NCBI RefSeq assembly: GCF_900176205.1
Contig: NZ_LT859959.1
Coordinates: forward strand, 6,871,001-6,935,000
Direction: 5' to 3'
Length of the DNA: 64,000 bases
From: Bradyrhizobium sp. ORS 285
GTDB taxonomy: Bacteria; Pseudomonadota; Alphaproteobacteria; Rhizobiales; Xanthobacteraceae
Part shown: positions 31,650 to 39,236 of the stretch, in pieces
Position numbering within the stretch: the stretch's first letter is position 1
How the letters are laid out: each line of letters opens with the position of its first letter
The notes under the pieces: model-generated
Seen by the model: the letters and a program-made list of their open reading frames with translations, nothing else
Databases searched by the model: none
What the model was told of the DNA's origin: nothing
Position numbers and translations under genes: made by a program

Positions 31650-33662
31650 TCAGTACGTAGAGCTCGCGGCATCCGGCGGCGTGTCGTCCGGCTTGGGGCG
31701 CGGAGATGGCACTGGCTGGCGCGCGCTCGGTGCGGGCCGGCCGCGGTACGTGCTCTGGCGCGGCGACATGGTGGCACGGTTGCGCGCGACGAGCTGCGCG
31801 TATTCAGCGTCGCTCATGGTGTCTATGTTCTCGATGATGCCGCCGGGATAAGACGTCGAGAGCGCGCGCGGCGTGTATCCGCCGATATAGGTCGCGAAGG
31901 AGCCCCGTGGCTGCGAGAGGATAAAGCTGGCATCGCACCGCATTTCCTTCGCCATATCGCGCGCATCGTCGGCCGATCGGGTGCCGCAATACTTGATCGA
32001 GGTATTCGATGCGAACGTGGCGCGGACCTGCGGCGACAGATCCATAAGCTTCTGATGGGCGAGAATGACGCCGAGATTGAAGCCGCGGGCCTGCTGTAGC
32101 AGGGGCTGCGTGCGCTCCTCGTCCACGAATAATTGCGCTTCATCCACATAGAGCCAGCAGGGTCGCCAAGTCGATTGCGGGACTTCGACGCGGGCGCGCG
32201 CGGCCGAAAGCGCGGAGGCGATGAAGTAGCGACCGAATGCCGACGCGGCCTTTTCTCCGACCGCCCCCGGTGAGGCGTCAACAATCAGGATTTTGCCGCT
32301 CTGCATTACGTCGAACATATCGAGCGTGTTTTCCTGGCGGGTCAGCATCCGCGCAAAGGCTGGGCTGCTCAGAAGGTCGTGGATACGATTTTGGATCTGA
32401 CGCCGTGTCTCCCCGTACTCAGTCGGGTGGTAGAAAAGATCGTCGAAGAAGCGACGGAATAGCCTCTCTTGCTTTTCGAGCGCCGGCTTGAATCGGCTCG
32501 TCTGCCGGATCCCTCCGGTCTTTTCCGGTTGGTCTTGCATCAGATCGAGCAGCGTTTCGATCGTCGGCGTCTCGTCCAGCGCAAACAAGAGCTGCGCGCA
32601 GTAGGTGAATGCGGTGCGTTGTTTCGCCGATAGCTCGAAGTCACGTGACCCGAAGATGTATGCGAGGTTTTCCGTGACGCTATCGATCATCGAAGCGCGT
32701 ATGCCGCCCGGTACGTTCGGCAAGCTGAACATATTCAGCGCCGGCGGCTGCGGATCTTTTGGGTTGATGAAGATGAGTCGCTTCGACTGCTCGCGCGCGG
32801 GCCCGAAGATCTTCAAACGCTGCAATGCCGGCGCCCAGGTACCCTTTCCATCAATGACGATGATCGCAGGCTGCCTGGGGTCGAAGACGTCCTCGATGAA
32901 ACGCTGAGTGAGGAGGGTCGTTTTTCCGTGACCCGTTCCTCCGAGGACGTGGGTGTGCTCGAAACGGGTTCGCTCGGGGACGTGGAAGGGAACAGCGATA
33001 TTGAGGATGCGCGCGAGCGGGGTTCTGCGGAGATAGGCGTCGTTCAGGTCCGTCGGCGATAGATCCACATCCTGCGGATATTTGAATTTCGGCCGTTCGG
33101 GCAAATTGTCGAAATTCAGGCCCGACACGCGGCAGAGGTTTCTCCGCAGCATCTCGGCCGTCTTCGGGAAGATGTCGGGCTCATGAAAACTATCCATGAA
33201 GTCGGCCACGAGATCTTCCGGGCTGGATGCGAGCTCGATCAGTGCGACGGTCGGATCTTTGGGCTCGCTGAACGCGATTTCAGGACGCACGCGCTTGAAG
33301 AAGCGGCCGAAGAACTCTCGTATTACGCTGTCGGCCGCAGCGAGCCGTTCGCCATGCGTGGCATACAGCACTTCCTTTTCCTCAAGGTCGTGCCGCAACT
33401 TCAGGGGCGGCGGCAGCTCATACAAGCCTTCGTGCTCGTAGAGACCATATGTAAGATCGCCGATAGCCTGCACGAATTGCTTCGAGGGCATCCCGTGCGG
33501 TTTTAGGATCCCGAGCAGGAGATCGTCGTTATGCCGATTGCAGTGCTCCGGGTCTCTGAAGGGTTGCGCAGACCATACGTCCATCAGTCGCGCGAAGTGC
33601 GCATCTTCGTCGTATCCCGAACTCGGCGGGCCGCCGCTGTATCTGTCGCTGGGCAGGCTCAT
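31650..33662 (-). CDS. VirD4/TraG/HerA-type ATPase
   Basis: A 670-residue protein. The Walker A motif GGTGHGKTT is at residues 241-249, a strand PAIIVIDGKG follows, and the Walker B WLYVDEAQLF lies at about 503-512. The C-terminal part has ILAHQKLMDLSPQVRATFAS and a Pro/Arg-rich tail. The layout fits conjugative coupling proteins and HerA-like DNA pumps. No N-terminal membrane helices are visible here, but the upstream coupled gene encodes a protein with two. It overlaps that gene by ATGA (33659-33662). It is separate from the terminase. Confidence 0.75.
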   Translation of the reverse strand: MSLPSDRYSGGPPSSGYDEDAHFARLMDVWSAQPFRDPEHCNRHNDDLLLGILKPHGMPSKQFVQAIGDLTYGLYEHEGLYELPPPLKLRHDLEEKEVLYATHGERLAAADSVIREFFGRFFKRVRPEIAFSEPKDPTVALIELASSPEDLVADFMDSFHEPDIFPKTAEMLRRNLCRVSGLNFDNLPERPKFKYPQDVDLSPTDLNDAYLRRTPLARILNIAVPFHVPERTRFEHTHVLGGTGHGKTTLLTQRFIEDVFDPRQPAIIVIDGKGTWAPALQRLKIFGPAREQSKRLIFINPKDPQPPALNMFSLPNVPGGIRASMIDSVTENLAYIFGSRDFELSAKQRTAFTYCAQLLFALDETPTIETLLDLMQDQPEKTGGIRQTSRFKPALEKQERLFRRFFDDLFYHPTEYGETRRQIQNRIHDLLSSPAFARMLTRQENTLDMFDVMQSGKILIVDASPGAVGEKAASAFGRYFIASALSAARARVEVPQSTWRPCWLYVDEAQLFVDEERTQPLLQQARGFNLGVILAHQKLMDLSPQVRATFASNTSIKYCGTRSADDARDMAKEMRCDASFILSQPRGSFATYIGGYTPRALSTSYPGGIIENIDTMSDAEYAQLVARNRATMSPRQSTYRGRPAPSARQPVPSPRPKPDDTPPDAASSTY

Positions 33663-34378
33663 TGACGCTCCCACCATTCTTTCAAAACATTCAAGCCGAT
33701 CGGAGCGCCGATCATCACGACCGCCCACCAAAAGTAATATGCTGTGTCTGGGTCGCCGGTCTGGAGGCCCGTATACACCCGGTAGACGCAATAGCCCGGC
33801 CAAATGAAAAAGAGGGCGAGGATAGAAAGGAAACGCCAGTCAGTCAGAATGTCTTTGAAAAAGTCCGGGCCGAACCACATCGAGTCAGCCGCGGGCGTGC
33901 CGGCGTCTGTCGTCCCGTTGCGAAGTTCATGCGCGAGGAAGTGCCGCGGATTTTTCTCTATCGCGACATCCAGCATCTTTTGCGCTTCGCGATGCCGACC
34001 GAGACGTTTCAAACCGATCGCTTTGGTGACGTAAATTTCGGCGTAGAAGGGCCAGTACTTCAGCGCTTCGTCGGCCGCTTTGAGGCCGCGGCGCACCTGC
34101 TTTTTATAGATACCCGTCTTGCAATCAATCTGCGCTTGGAGTGCGAGTGATTCAGCAACGAGATCATTGATTGTGTGGTGCACGTCGTCGATCTTGACGT
34201 TCGCTGCGGGATTGATCTTTCGAGCCGCCTCGATGTGCTCTGTGGCCTGAGAGAGCAGCTTGTCCATGTTGTACTGATTGCGCCGGCATTCTTTGATGTA
34301 GCGCTCCGCAATCACCATGTGATCTTCGGCGTTCAACTGCCCCCCCCCTAAAGAGTTGGGACGGATGGTGGCCTCCAT
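33659..34378 (-). CDS. TPR-like membrane protein coupled to the ATPase gene
   Basis: A 239-residue protein if read from ATG 34378. The body is helical with a TPR-like stretch (GLKAADEALKYWPFYAEIYV, GRHREAQKMLDVAIEKNPRH). Two membrane segments lie at the C-terminus (FLSILALFFIWPGYCVYRV and WWAVVMIGAPIGL). A run of nine G (34340-34348) is inside the first codons. TTG 34336 or ATG 34318 are alternative starts; a hairpin covers the 34378 start. It probably anchors the coupled ATPase at the membrane (inference). Confidence 0.6.
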   Translation of the reverse strand: MEATIRPNSLGGGQLNAEDHMVIAERYIKECRRNQYNMDKLLSQATEHIEAARKINPAANVKIDDVHHTINDLVAESLALQAQIDCKTGIYKKQVRRGLKAADEALKYWPFYAEIYVTKAIGLKRLGRHREAQKMLDVAIEKNPRHFLAHELRNGTTDAGTPAADSMWFGPDFFKDILTDWRFLSILALFFIWPGYCVYRVYTGLQTGDPDTAYYFWWAVVMIGAPIGLNVLKEWWERQ

Positions 34379-34385
34379 CCGTCCC
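34358..34385. terminator. Perfect hairpin between AlpA and the membrane-protein gene
   Basis: GGGACGGATGG (34358-34368 area) pairs with CCATCCGTCCC around TGGCCT. It is followed on the plus strand by GTTTTGG. No plus-strand gene ends here, so it may be a translation or processing element for the minus transcript. Confidence 0.45.
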
Positions 34386-34397
34386 GTTTTGGTCTCG

Positions 34398-34646
34398 TCA
34401 GGAAAACTCGACGTTCTCCGGAACGGTCAGACCGTGCCGCTTGAAGTATTCGATGACGTCCGGTGTATACCAAATCGGATGTGAGCTTCTGTGCGGTCCC
34501 AACTTCCGTGACGCCGGAAAGCGTCGGTCGGAATATTCAGGATCGTGCATAAGCCGCCCGGTTTGAGCACGCGAGTACGGCCAGCCTACGATTTCCTTCA
34601 AAGCTTTCCACGTGAGATACATGGGAAGTTTCACCTGATGATTCAT
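34398..34646 (-). CDS. AlpA-family DNA-binding regulator (excisionase-like)
   Basis: An 82-residue protein with MYLTWKALKEIVGWPYSRAQ and later RFPASRKLGPHRSSHPIWYT, the helix-turn-helix plus wing layout of AlpA/MerR-type regulators. It lies directly downstream of the integrase, where such proteins commonly act in excision or control of int. AAGGAG seven bases before ATG 34646 fixes the start; the long upstream ORF extension is rejected. Confidence 0.7.
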   Translation of the reverse strand: MNHQVKLPMYLTWKALKEIVGWPYSRAQTGRLMHDPEYSDRRFPASRKLGPHRSSHPIWYTPDVIEYFKRHGLTVPENVEFS

Positions 34647-34709
34647 CGCAATTCTCCTTGCGGAGACATCGCGATGCTCCATGTGGGTTGAGCCACTAGC
34701 AGCGCTTGG

Positions 34710-34715
34710 ATTGTA
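34710..34715 (-). promoter_or_regulatory. -10 promoter element TACAAT before the AlpA gene
   Basis: Minus-strand GCATACAATCC between integrase stop and AlpA start, giving a leader of about 57 nt. Confidence 0.45.
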
Positions 34716-34760
34716 TGCGGAACGGCGGACACCGGACAAGATGCCCACCGTTGTTCATGG

Positions 34761-35894
34761 TTACCGTTGCGCCGCAAAAAGCCGCTTCAGATGCGCTTCG
34801 AGCTTCTTCAGAGCATCGGTCTTTTCAGGGAGGTAGTGATACCGGTCGTAGATCTCGTCGAGCTCGCCCTTACCGCCCCCGGTGACGTGGTTAAGCATTA
34901 TCTCCGCAATTTCACGGGGTACTTTGAGCCGAGCTAAGGTCGATCGGAACGTCCGTCGGAGATCGCGAAGCTGCCAGCCCGTCACGCCCGATCGTTTCTC
35001 CAGCTCGTTTTTGAACTTCCCCCATGACCCATCCTTGAAGTGGTCGTCAATCAGCCGGCCGGGGAAGTAGTAACGCGCGTTCGTCCTGCGGCGTTCGAGG
35101 ATCAGGCGCGCCATCGGCAGGATCGGGATGGCATGAGCGCGGCCGTTCTTGGTGAACTCCCCGGGAATTGTGATGACCTGGCGCTCGCGCCACTCCGGCA
35201 TAAGCCGGCCAATCTCGCCGTTTCGGCATCCCCATAGGATGAGCAGCCGCACCATGTCACCGAATGGACCCTCGCATGCATCCCAGATCTTTACGAGCTC
35301 GTCGTCCGAAAGAATGCGCTTACCCTTCTTGTCTTTGCCGGGCGCCGGAAAACCTTCGAGCGGACTGTGCTTGATGTATCGGTGCGGCGGCCGCATGCAC
35401 CATTTGAAAAAGACCCGGAGCGTCCGGAAGGCGTGAAGCTGCTCGCTCGGCGTAGCGGCGAGCTTCTTCAGATCCGCGCTAATGTCGTCGTCCGTGATCT
35501 CCGATAGTAATTTTTTGTTCAAGCCGGGAAAGCGCGTCGTAAGTAAACGGTTCGCTTCGTGCTTCGTCCTGGGCTTCTTGCCTTCGTAGTGCTCCTCGAT
35601 GAACGCCGGCACCGCGGCGTCGAAAAGTTTGCCTGTCTTCACGATCGGCCGTGAAATGCCGAGCGTTTTTTCCGCAACGATGCGGCGCGCTTCGTCTCGT
35701 GCTTTTGAGAGTGTGAGAATGCCGAACCGCCCGAGGGTGCGGCGCTTCCCGCTGCCGATCATCAGAATGAAGGTCTTCGATCCGCCCTGCGAAACGCGCA
35801 CGCCGAGCGGGCTCGTCTTGTCCCATACCGTGAGCTGGCCTTTCGGCGGCGCTTTCAGCGCGCGCACAGCCACGTCTGTCAGATTGGTTTTCAT
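34761..35894 (-). CDS. int: Tyrosine recombinase (integrase), P4-like
   Basis: A 377-residue protein. The N-terminal arm-binding region includes LTVWDKTSPLGVRVSQGGSK and LGRFGILTLSKARDEARRI. Catalytic elements: first Arg in LLILWGCRNGEIGRL, the RDLRRTFRSTL box, and LNHVTGGGKGELDEIYDRYH with the terminal Tyr. The usual His of the HxxR box is Arg here (RDLR), a variant seen in some phage integrases. It lies beside the tRNA remnant, so it should catalyse integration there. ATG 35894 is favoured (AAAGG nearby); GTG 35903 is possible. GGTGCCTAA is directly repeated just upstream. Confidence 0.85.
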   Translation of the reverse strand: MKTNLTDVAVRALKAPPKGQLTVWDKTSPLGVRVSQGGSKTFILMIGSGKRRTLGRFGILTLSKARDEARRIVAEKTLGISRPIVKTGKLFDAAVPAFIEEHYEGKKPRTKHEANRLLTTRFPGLNKKLLSEITDDDISADLKKLAATPSEQLHAFRTLRVFFKWCMRPPHRYIKHSPLEGFPAPGKDKKGKRILSDDELVKIWDACEGPFGDMVRLLILWGCRNGEIGRLMPEWRERQVITIPGEFTKNGRAHAIPILPMARLILERRRTNARYYFPGRLIDDHFKDGSWGKFKNELEKRSGVTGWQLRDLRRTFRSTLARLKVPREIAEIMLNHVTGGGKGELDEIYDRYHYLPEKTDALKKLEAHLKRLFAAQR

Positions 35895-35996
35895 CTTAGG
35901 CACCTTTAGGCACCGGCAGTCGCGGGCTGCCGTGGGTTACGTTGAAAACCGTTGCCTATAGGTATTGGCGAAAAAGCCTGTTGTCACAGGTACATA

Positions 35997-36013
35997 TGCA
36001 CCAAGTTGGTGCA
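35997..36013. promoter_or_regulatory. Palindrome at the attachment site
   Basis: TGCACCAA and TTGGTGCA around a single G, between the integrase gene and the tRNA remnant. It could be an integrase/AlpA binding site or a hairpin closing the tRNA transcript. Confidence 0.5.
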
Positions 36014-36019
36014 CGGTGA

Positions 36020-36073
36020 GCGGGCTTCTAAACAGCTTGGGAAGCTGCCGTTCTACCATTGAACTACGCCCGC
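36020..36073 (-). pseudogene. tRNA-Gly(CCC) remnant lacking the T-arm, probable prophage attachment junction
   Basis: From 36073 the minus strand reads acceptor GCGGGCG, TA, D-stem GTTC/GAAC, anticodon stem GCAGC and loop TTCCCAA (anticodon CCC, 36039-36041). After GCTG the sequence departs from any tRNA: TTTAGA is followed straight by AGCCCGC, which can still pair with the acceptor 5' strand. The T-stem and GTTCGA loop are missing. This position, facing the integrase, is where phage DNA normally restores the tRNA 3' half; here it does not. It may be a dead tRNA with a copy elsewhere, or the true 3' half may lie at the far prophage end. Confidence 0.6.
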
Positions 36074-36319
36074 ATGGGTCCATGCTTAGCCGAGACGTGG
36101 CGTTTCGCCAAGCGGGTTGTTGCCCGGTCCCGGCCGCCTCCAGCGGCCGCGGTCGCCCGATCGTGATCGGCATAGAGGGTGGCGGCTGGAACGAATGGCG
36201 CAGCCGCCGCTTTTGCCGGTTGAGGCATAGACGCGCTGCAGCGGCCGAACGCGAGCCAAGTCAAGCCAGCTCGCGAAGTCGAAGCGGACAAGACAGCCGC
36301 CAAGCTGGGAGCTGAGATC

Positions 36320-36742
36320 ATGCTCAAGGACAGCCCTGCACCATCGACACAAGCAAGGTCCGGCGCCTTTTCGATCATGGCGCGTCCCTCAGCGCTGGAC
36401 ATCTACACGCTGGCCTGCGGACTTTTCCTCGCCGGTGCGCCCTGGCTCTTCGGCTTCGTTCGCACCGCGGGCCGGCTCGATGCTGAGATCGTCGGCCTCG
36501 CTGTGGTCGTGCTCTCGATCGCCGGACTGATGGCGTTCGCGGATTGGGAGGAGTGGCTGAAAGTCGCACTGGGATTGTGGCTGATCGCGGCGCCCTGGTT
36601 GCTCGGCTTCGTCCATACGCCGGCCATGCATGTGAGCATCGCGATCGGCATCGTCGTCACCTTCCTGAGCCTGCTCGAGCTCTGGCTGGCGCATGATCCT
36701 GATTTCGCTGACGATCGCGCATCACTGGCGAACCGGTCGTGA
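36320..36742 (+). CDS. SPW-repeat membrane protein
   Basis: A 140-residue protein with four membrane segments and two related units, GAPWLFGFVRTAG and AAPWLLGFVHTPA, the SPW repeat pattern. Function is not established for this family. GGGAG eight bases upstream supports ATG 36320; ATG 36377 is an alternative. First chromosomal gene to the right of the prophage. Confidence 0.7.
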   Translation: MLKDSPAPSTQARSGAFSIMARPSALDIYTLACGLFLAGAPWLFGFVRTAGRLDAEIVGLAVVVLSIAGLMAFADWEEWLKVALGLWLIAAPWLLGFVHTPAMHVSIAIGIVVTFLSLLELWLAHDPDFADDRASLANRS

Positions 36743-36933
36743 CGACGCGTGCTGCGTCGCATGCCGCCATCACGATACCAACGACGACGATCGCGAGACG
36801 GCGCTTGACAACCACGACCCAAATCAGGGCAAACCCCGCCCCGGTCGCGCCGCTCTGTTAACACTTTGTTAACAAAATTGATGCGGGCGATCGCGACAGT
36901 GCTATGGTTGCGGCGTGGGGTTGGGGTGGCGTC
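36743..36933 (+). promoter_or_regulatory. Intergenic region with paired TGTTAACA motifs
   Basis: TGTTAACA occurs twice, about 11 nt apart, around 36857-36875, just upstream of the methyltransferase gene. Each copy is palindromic, so a dimeric regulator could bind. Confidence 0.35.
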
Positions 36934-37506
36934 ATGGGGCGTGGGTATACGATCTTTGATACGGCCCTCGGCCGTTGCGGCATTGCGTGGAGCGATGCCG
37001 GACTCACCGGCATACAACTGCCGGAAGCGCGGGAAATCGAGACGCGTCGGCGTCTGTTCCGACAGTTTCCAGAGGCACGGGAGCAGCGCCCGTGTTCAAA
37101 TACTGAACTGGCCATCAAAGGCATCACCGCGATGTTGCGCGGTCAGGCTGTCGACTTCTCGGACGTCGCGCTCGATCTCACCGGAGTAACGCCGTTCAAT
37201 CAGCGCGTCTATGAGGCCATTCGCGCGATTCCGCGCGGTGAGACACGCAGTGCTGACGAACTCGCGGCGGAGCTGCACGTCCCCGGCGCGCTGAACTCGA
37301 TCGCGCAGGCGCTGACGAAGAACGCGTGGGTTCTGATCGTGCCGTGTCACCGCGTTCGCGAGGTGGGCAACGGGCTCGACAGCTCGTCGCCCAACAGCGG
37401 CATCATCTCCAAGCGGCGCCTGCTGTCGCTCGAAGGCGCCCGGCCGCACGCCGGTCTGACCCTGTTCGACGCATTTCTCGCGGCCGATCGGCGGCAGGCG
37501 TCGTAA
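36934..37506 (+). CDS. Methylated-DNA--protein-cysteine methyltransferase
   Basis: A 190-residue repair protein. The active-site motif VPCHRV carries the acceptor Cys, preceded by the DNA-binding helix-turn-helix (GETRSADELAAELHVPGALN). It transfers methyl groups from O6-methylguanine to itself. ATG 36934 fits the family's usual N-terminus (MGRGYTIFDTALGRCGIAW); ATG 36904 would add ten Gly/Trp-rich residues. Confidence 0.85.
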   Translation: MGRGYTIFDTALGRCGIAWSDAGLTGIQLPEAREIETRRRLFRQFPEAREQRPCSNTELAIKGITAMLRGQAVDFSDVALDLTGVTPFNQRVYEAIRAIPRGETRSADELAAELHVPGALNSIAQALTKNAWVLIVPCHRVREVGNGLDSSSPNSGIISKRRLLSLEGARPHAGLTLFDAFLAADRRQAS

Positions 37507-37569
37507 CGCTGTGCGGTGAACGCGGACGAAGCCCCTCGCGTTTCGCCCGCGATGTCCTAGATTGACGGC

Positions 37570-38409
37570 ATGAGCGCAAGCCATCTGTTCGAAGGCCGGG
37601 ACGTCACGGTATCCGAGTTCCGCTGCACGGCGGTGCCGGGTGAACGTCCCTATGCCGAGCAATTTGCCGGCTATTCACTGTCCTATGTGCGCAAGGGCAG
37701 CTTCGGCTGTCATCACCGCGGCCGCTTCTTCGAGCTGGTGACGGGCTCGCTGCTCGTCGGCCATCCCGGCGATGAGTTCATGTGCACGCACGACCATGTC
37801 TGTGGCGACGAATGTCTGTCGTTCTCCTTCGATGACGCGCTCATCGAGGAGATCGGCGGCGACAGGCGCCTCTGGCAGGCCGGCGCCGTGGCGCCCGTTC
37901 CGGAGCTGATCGTGCTCGGCGAGCTCGCCCAGGCCTCTGCTGTCCGCGAGCAGACGCTCGGCCTCGACGAGGTCGGCCATCTGATCGCCAGCCGCTTCGT
38001 CGCGACCGTGAGCGGAGAGGCGGAGCGGCCGGCAGCGCCGAGCCTGTGCGACCGCCGGCGCGCCGTCGAGAGCGCGCTGTGGATCGACGACAATGCGGAC
38101 CAGGACATTGAGCTTGCGGATGCGGCGCGCGAAGCCGGCGTCAGCCCGTTCCACTTCCTGCGCCTGTTCGCGGCCACCATCGGCGTGACGCCGCACCAAT
38201 ATCTGATCCGCGCGCGGCTGCGCCGCGCCGCCCGGCGCCTCAGCGAAGAGGACACGCCGGTCACCGATATCGCCTACGACGTCGGCTTTGCCGATCTGTC
38301 GAACTTCACCCGCACCTTCACGCGTGCGGCCGGCGTCTCGCCGCTCAAATTCCGCAAGGCCTCGCGCGGCGAGCGCAAGATTTTCCAAGAACGATTGCAC
38401 CGCCATTGA
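37570..38409 (+). CDS. AraC-family transcriptional regulator
   Basis: A 279-residue protein. The C-terminal third holds two helix-turn-helix motifs ([20 protein letters not shown] and the [20 protein letters not shown] region) and ends with the AraC-type signature. The N-terminal part is a cupin-like sensing domain with several Cys and His ([13 protein letters not shown]), which could bind metal or sense redox. It is followed 50 bp on by VOC and SRPBCC genes, perhaps its targets. Confidence 0.85.
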   Translation: MSASHLFEGRDVTVSEFRCTAVPGERPYAEQFAGYSLSYVRKGSFGCHHRGRFFELVTGSLLVGHPGDEFMCTHDHVCGDECLSFSFDDALIEEIGGDRRLWQAGAVAPVPELIVLGELAQASAVREQTLGLDEVGHLIASRFVATVSGEAERPAAPSLCDRRRAVESALWIDDNADQDIELADAAREAGVSPFHFLRLFAATIGVTPHQYLIRARLRRAARRLSEEDTPVTDIAYDVGFADLSNFTRTFTRAAGVSPLKFRKASRGERKIFQERLHRH

Positions 38410-38461
38410 TTGGATGATCCCGGCGCACGCGGCAGACGCGTGCGAAGCATGGAGACCATCG

Positions 38462-38821
38462 ATGTACGATCATGTCGGGCTGAAGGTCCGCAATCTCGAC
38501 GCCAGCATCCGCTTCTACACATCGGCGCTGGCACCGCTCGGCCACATCCTCTGCTCGAAGGATGAGACCTCGGCAGGCATCGGCCCCAAGGGCGAGCCGG
38601 CGCTGTGGCTGTATCTCGACCGCGGCGCGAGCGGCGGCACGGCGCATGTCGCGTTCCGCGCCAAGGATCATGCGGCGGTCGGCAAATTCCACAGCGAGGG
38701 GCTCAAGGCCGGCGGCAGCGACAATGGCGGCGCCGGTCCGCGCGCCGACTACAGCCCGACCTACTACGCGGCATTCCTGATTGATCCCGACGGCAACAAC
38801 ATCGAAGCCGTGTGTCCGTGA
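38462..38821 (+). CDS. VOC (glyoxalase-fold) protein
   Basis: A 119-residue protein. MYDHVGLKVRNLDASIRFYT at the start and FLIDPDGNNIEAV at the end are typical of the vicinal-oxygen-chelate superfamily, with His-4 and the Glu near the C-terminus as likely metal ligands. Substrate unknown. GGAG seven bases before the ATG fixes the start. Confidence 0.8.
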   Translation: MYDHVGLKVRNLDASIRFYTSALAPLGHILCSKDETSAGIGPKGEPALWLYLDRGASGGTAHVAFRAKDHAAVGKFHSEGLKAGGSDNGGAGPRADYSPTYYAAFLIDPDGNNIEAVCP

Positions 38822-38831
38822 GGTCCCGGCA

Positions 38832-39233
38832 ATGGCATCGATTCAGAAGGACATTCCGATCGCAGCCCCGGCGGCTGCCGTGTGGGACGCGGTGCGCGAT
38901 TTCGGCGCGGTTCATACCAGGGTGGCGCCCGGCTTCGTGACCGACACCAAACGCGACGGCGACGTCCGCATCGTCAGCTTTGCCAATGGCAGCGTCGTGC
39001 GCGAGCAATTGGTCGACTGCAATGATGAACGCCGGCGCCTCGTCTATGCCATCAAGAACGAGCGCATCACCCAGCACAGCGCGTCGTTTCAGATCGTCCC
39101 GGACGGCGAGGAACGTTGCCGGGTGATCTGGATCACCGACGTGCTGCCGCACGAGATCGCTGGATATATCGAGCAGCAGGTGGAGCTCGGCGCGCGTGCG
39201 ATGCAGGCGGCATTGAGCCGGCCCGGCGGATAG
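38832..39233 (+). CDS. SRPBCC-family protein
   Basis: A 133-residue protein with the START/SRPBCC pattern (IPIAAPAAAVWDAVRDFGAV; FVTDTKRDGDVRIVSFANGS; CRVIWITDVLPHEIAGYIEQ). These proteins form a hydrophobic ligand cavity. It begins 10 bp after the VOC stop and is probably co-transcribed. Confidence 0.8.
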   Translation: MASIQKDIPIAAPAAAVWDAVRDFGAVHTRVAPGFVTDTKRDGDVRIVSFANGSVVREQLVDCNDERRRLVYAIKNERITQHSASFQIVPDGEERCRVIWITDVLPHEIAGYIEQQVELGARAMQAALSRPGG

Positions 39234-39236
39234 CCA

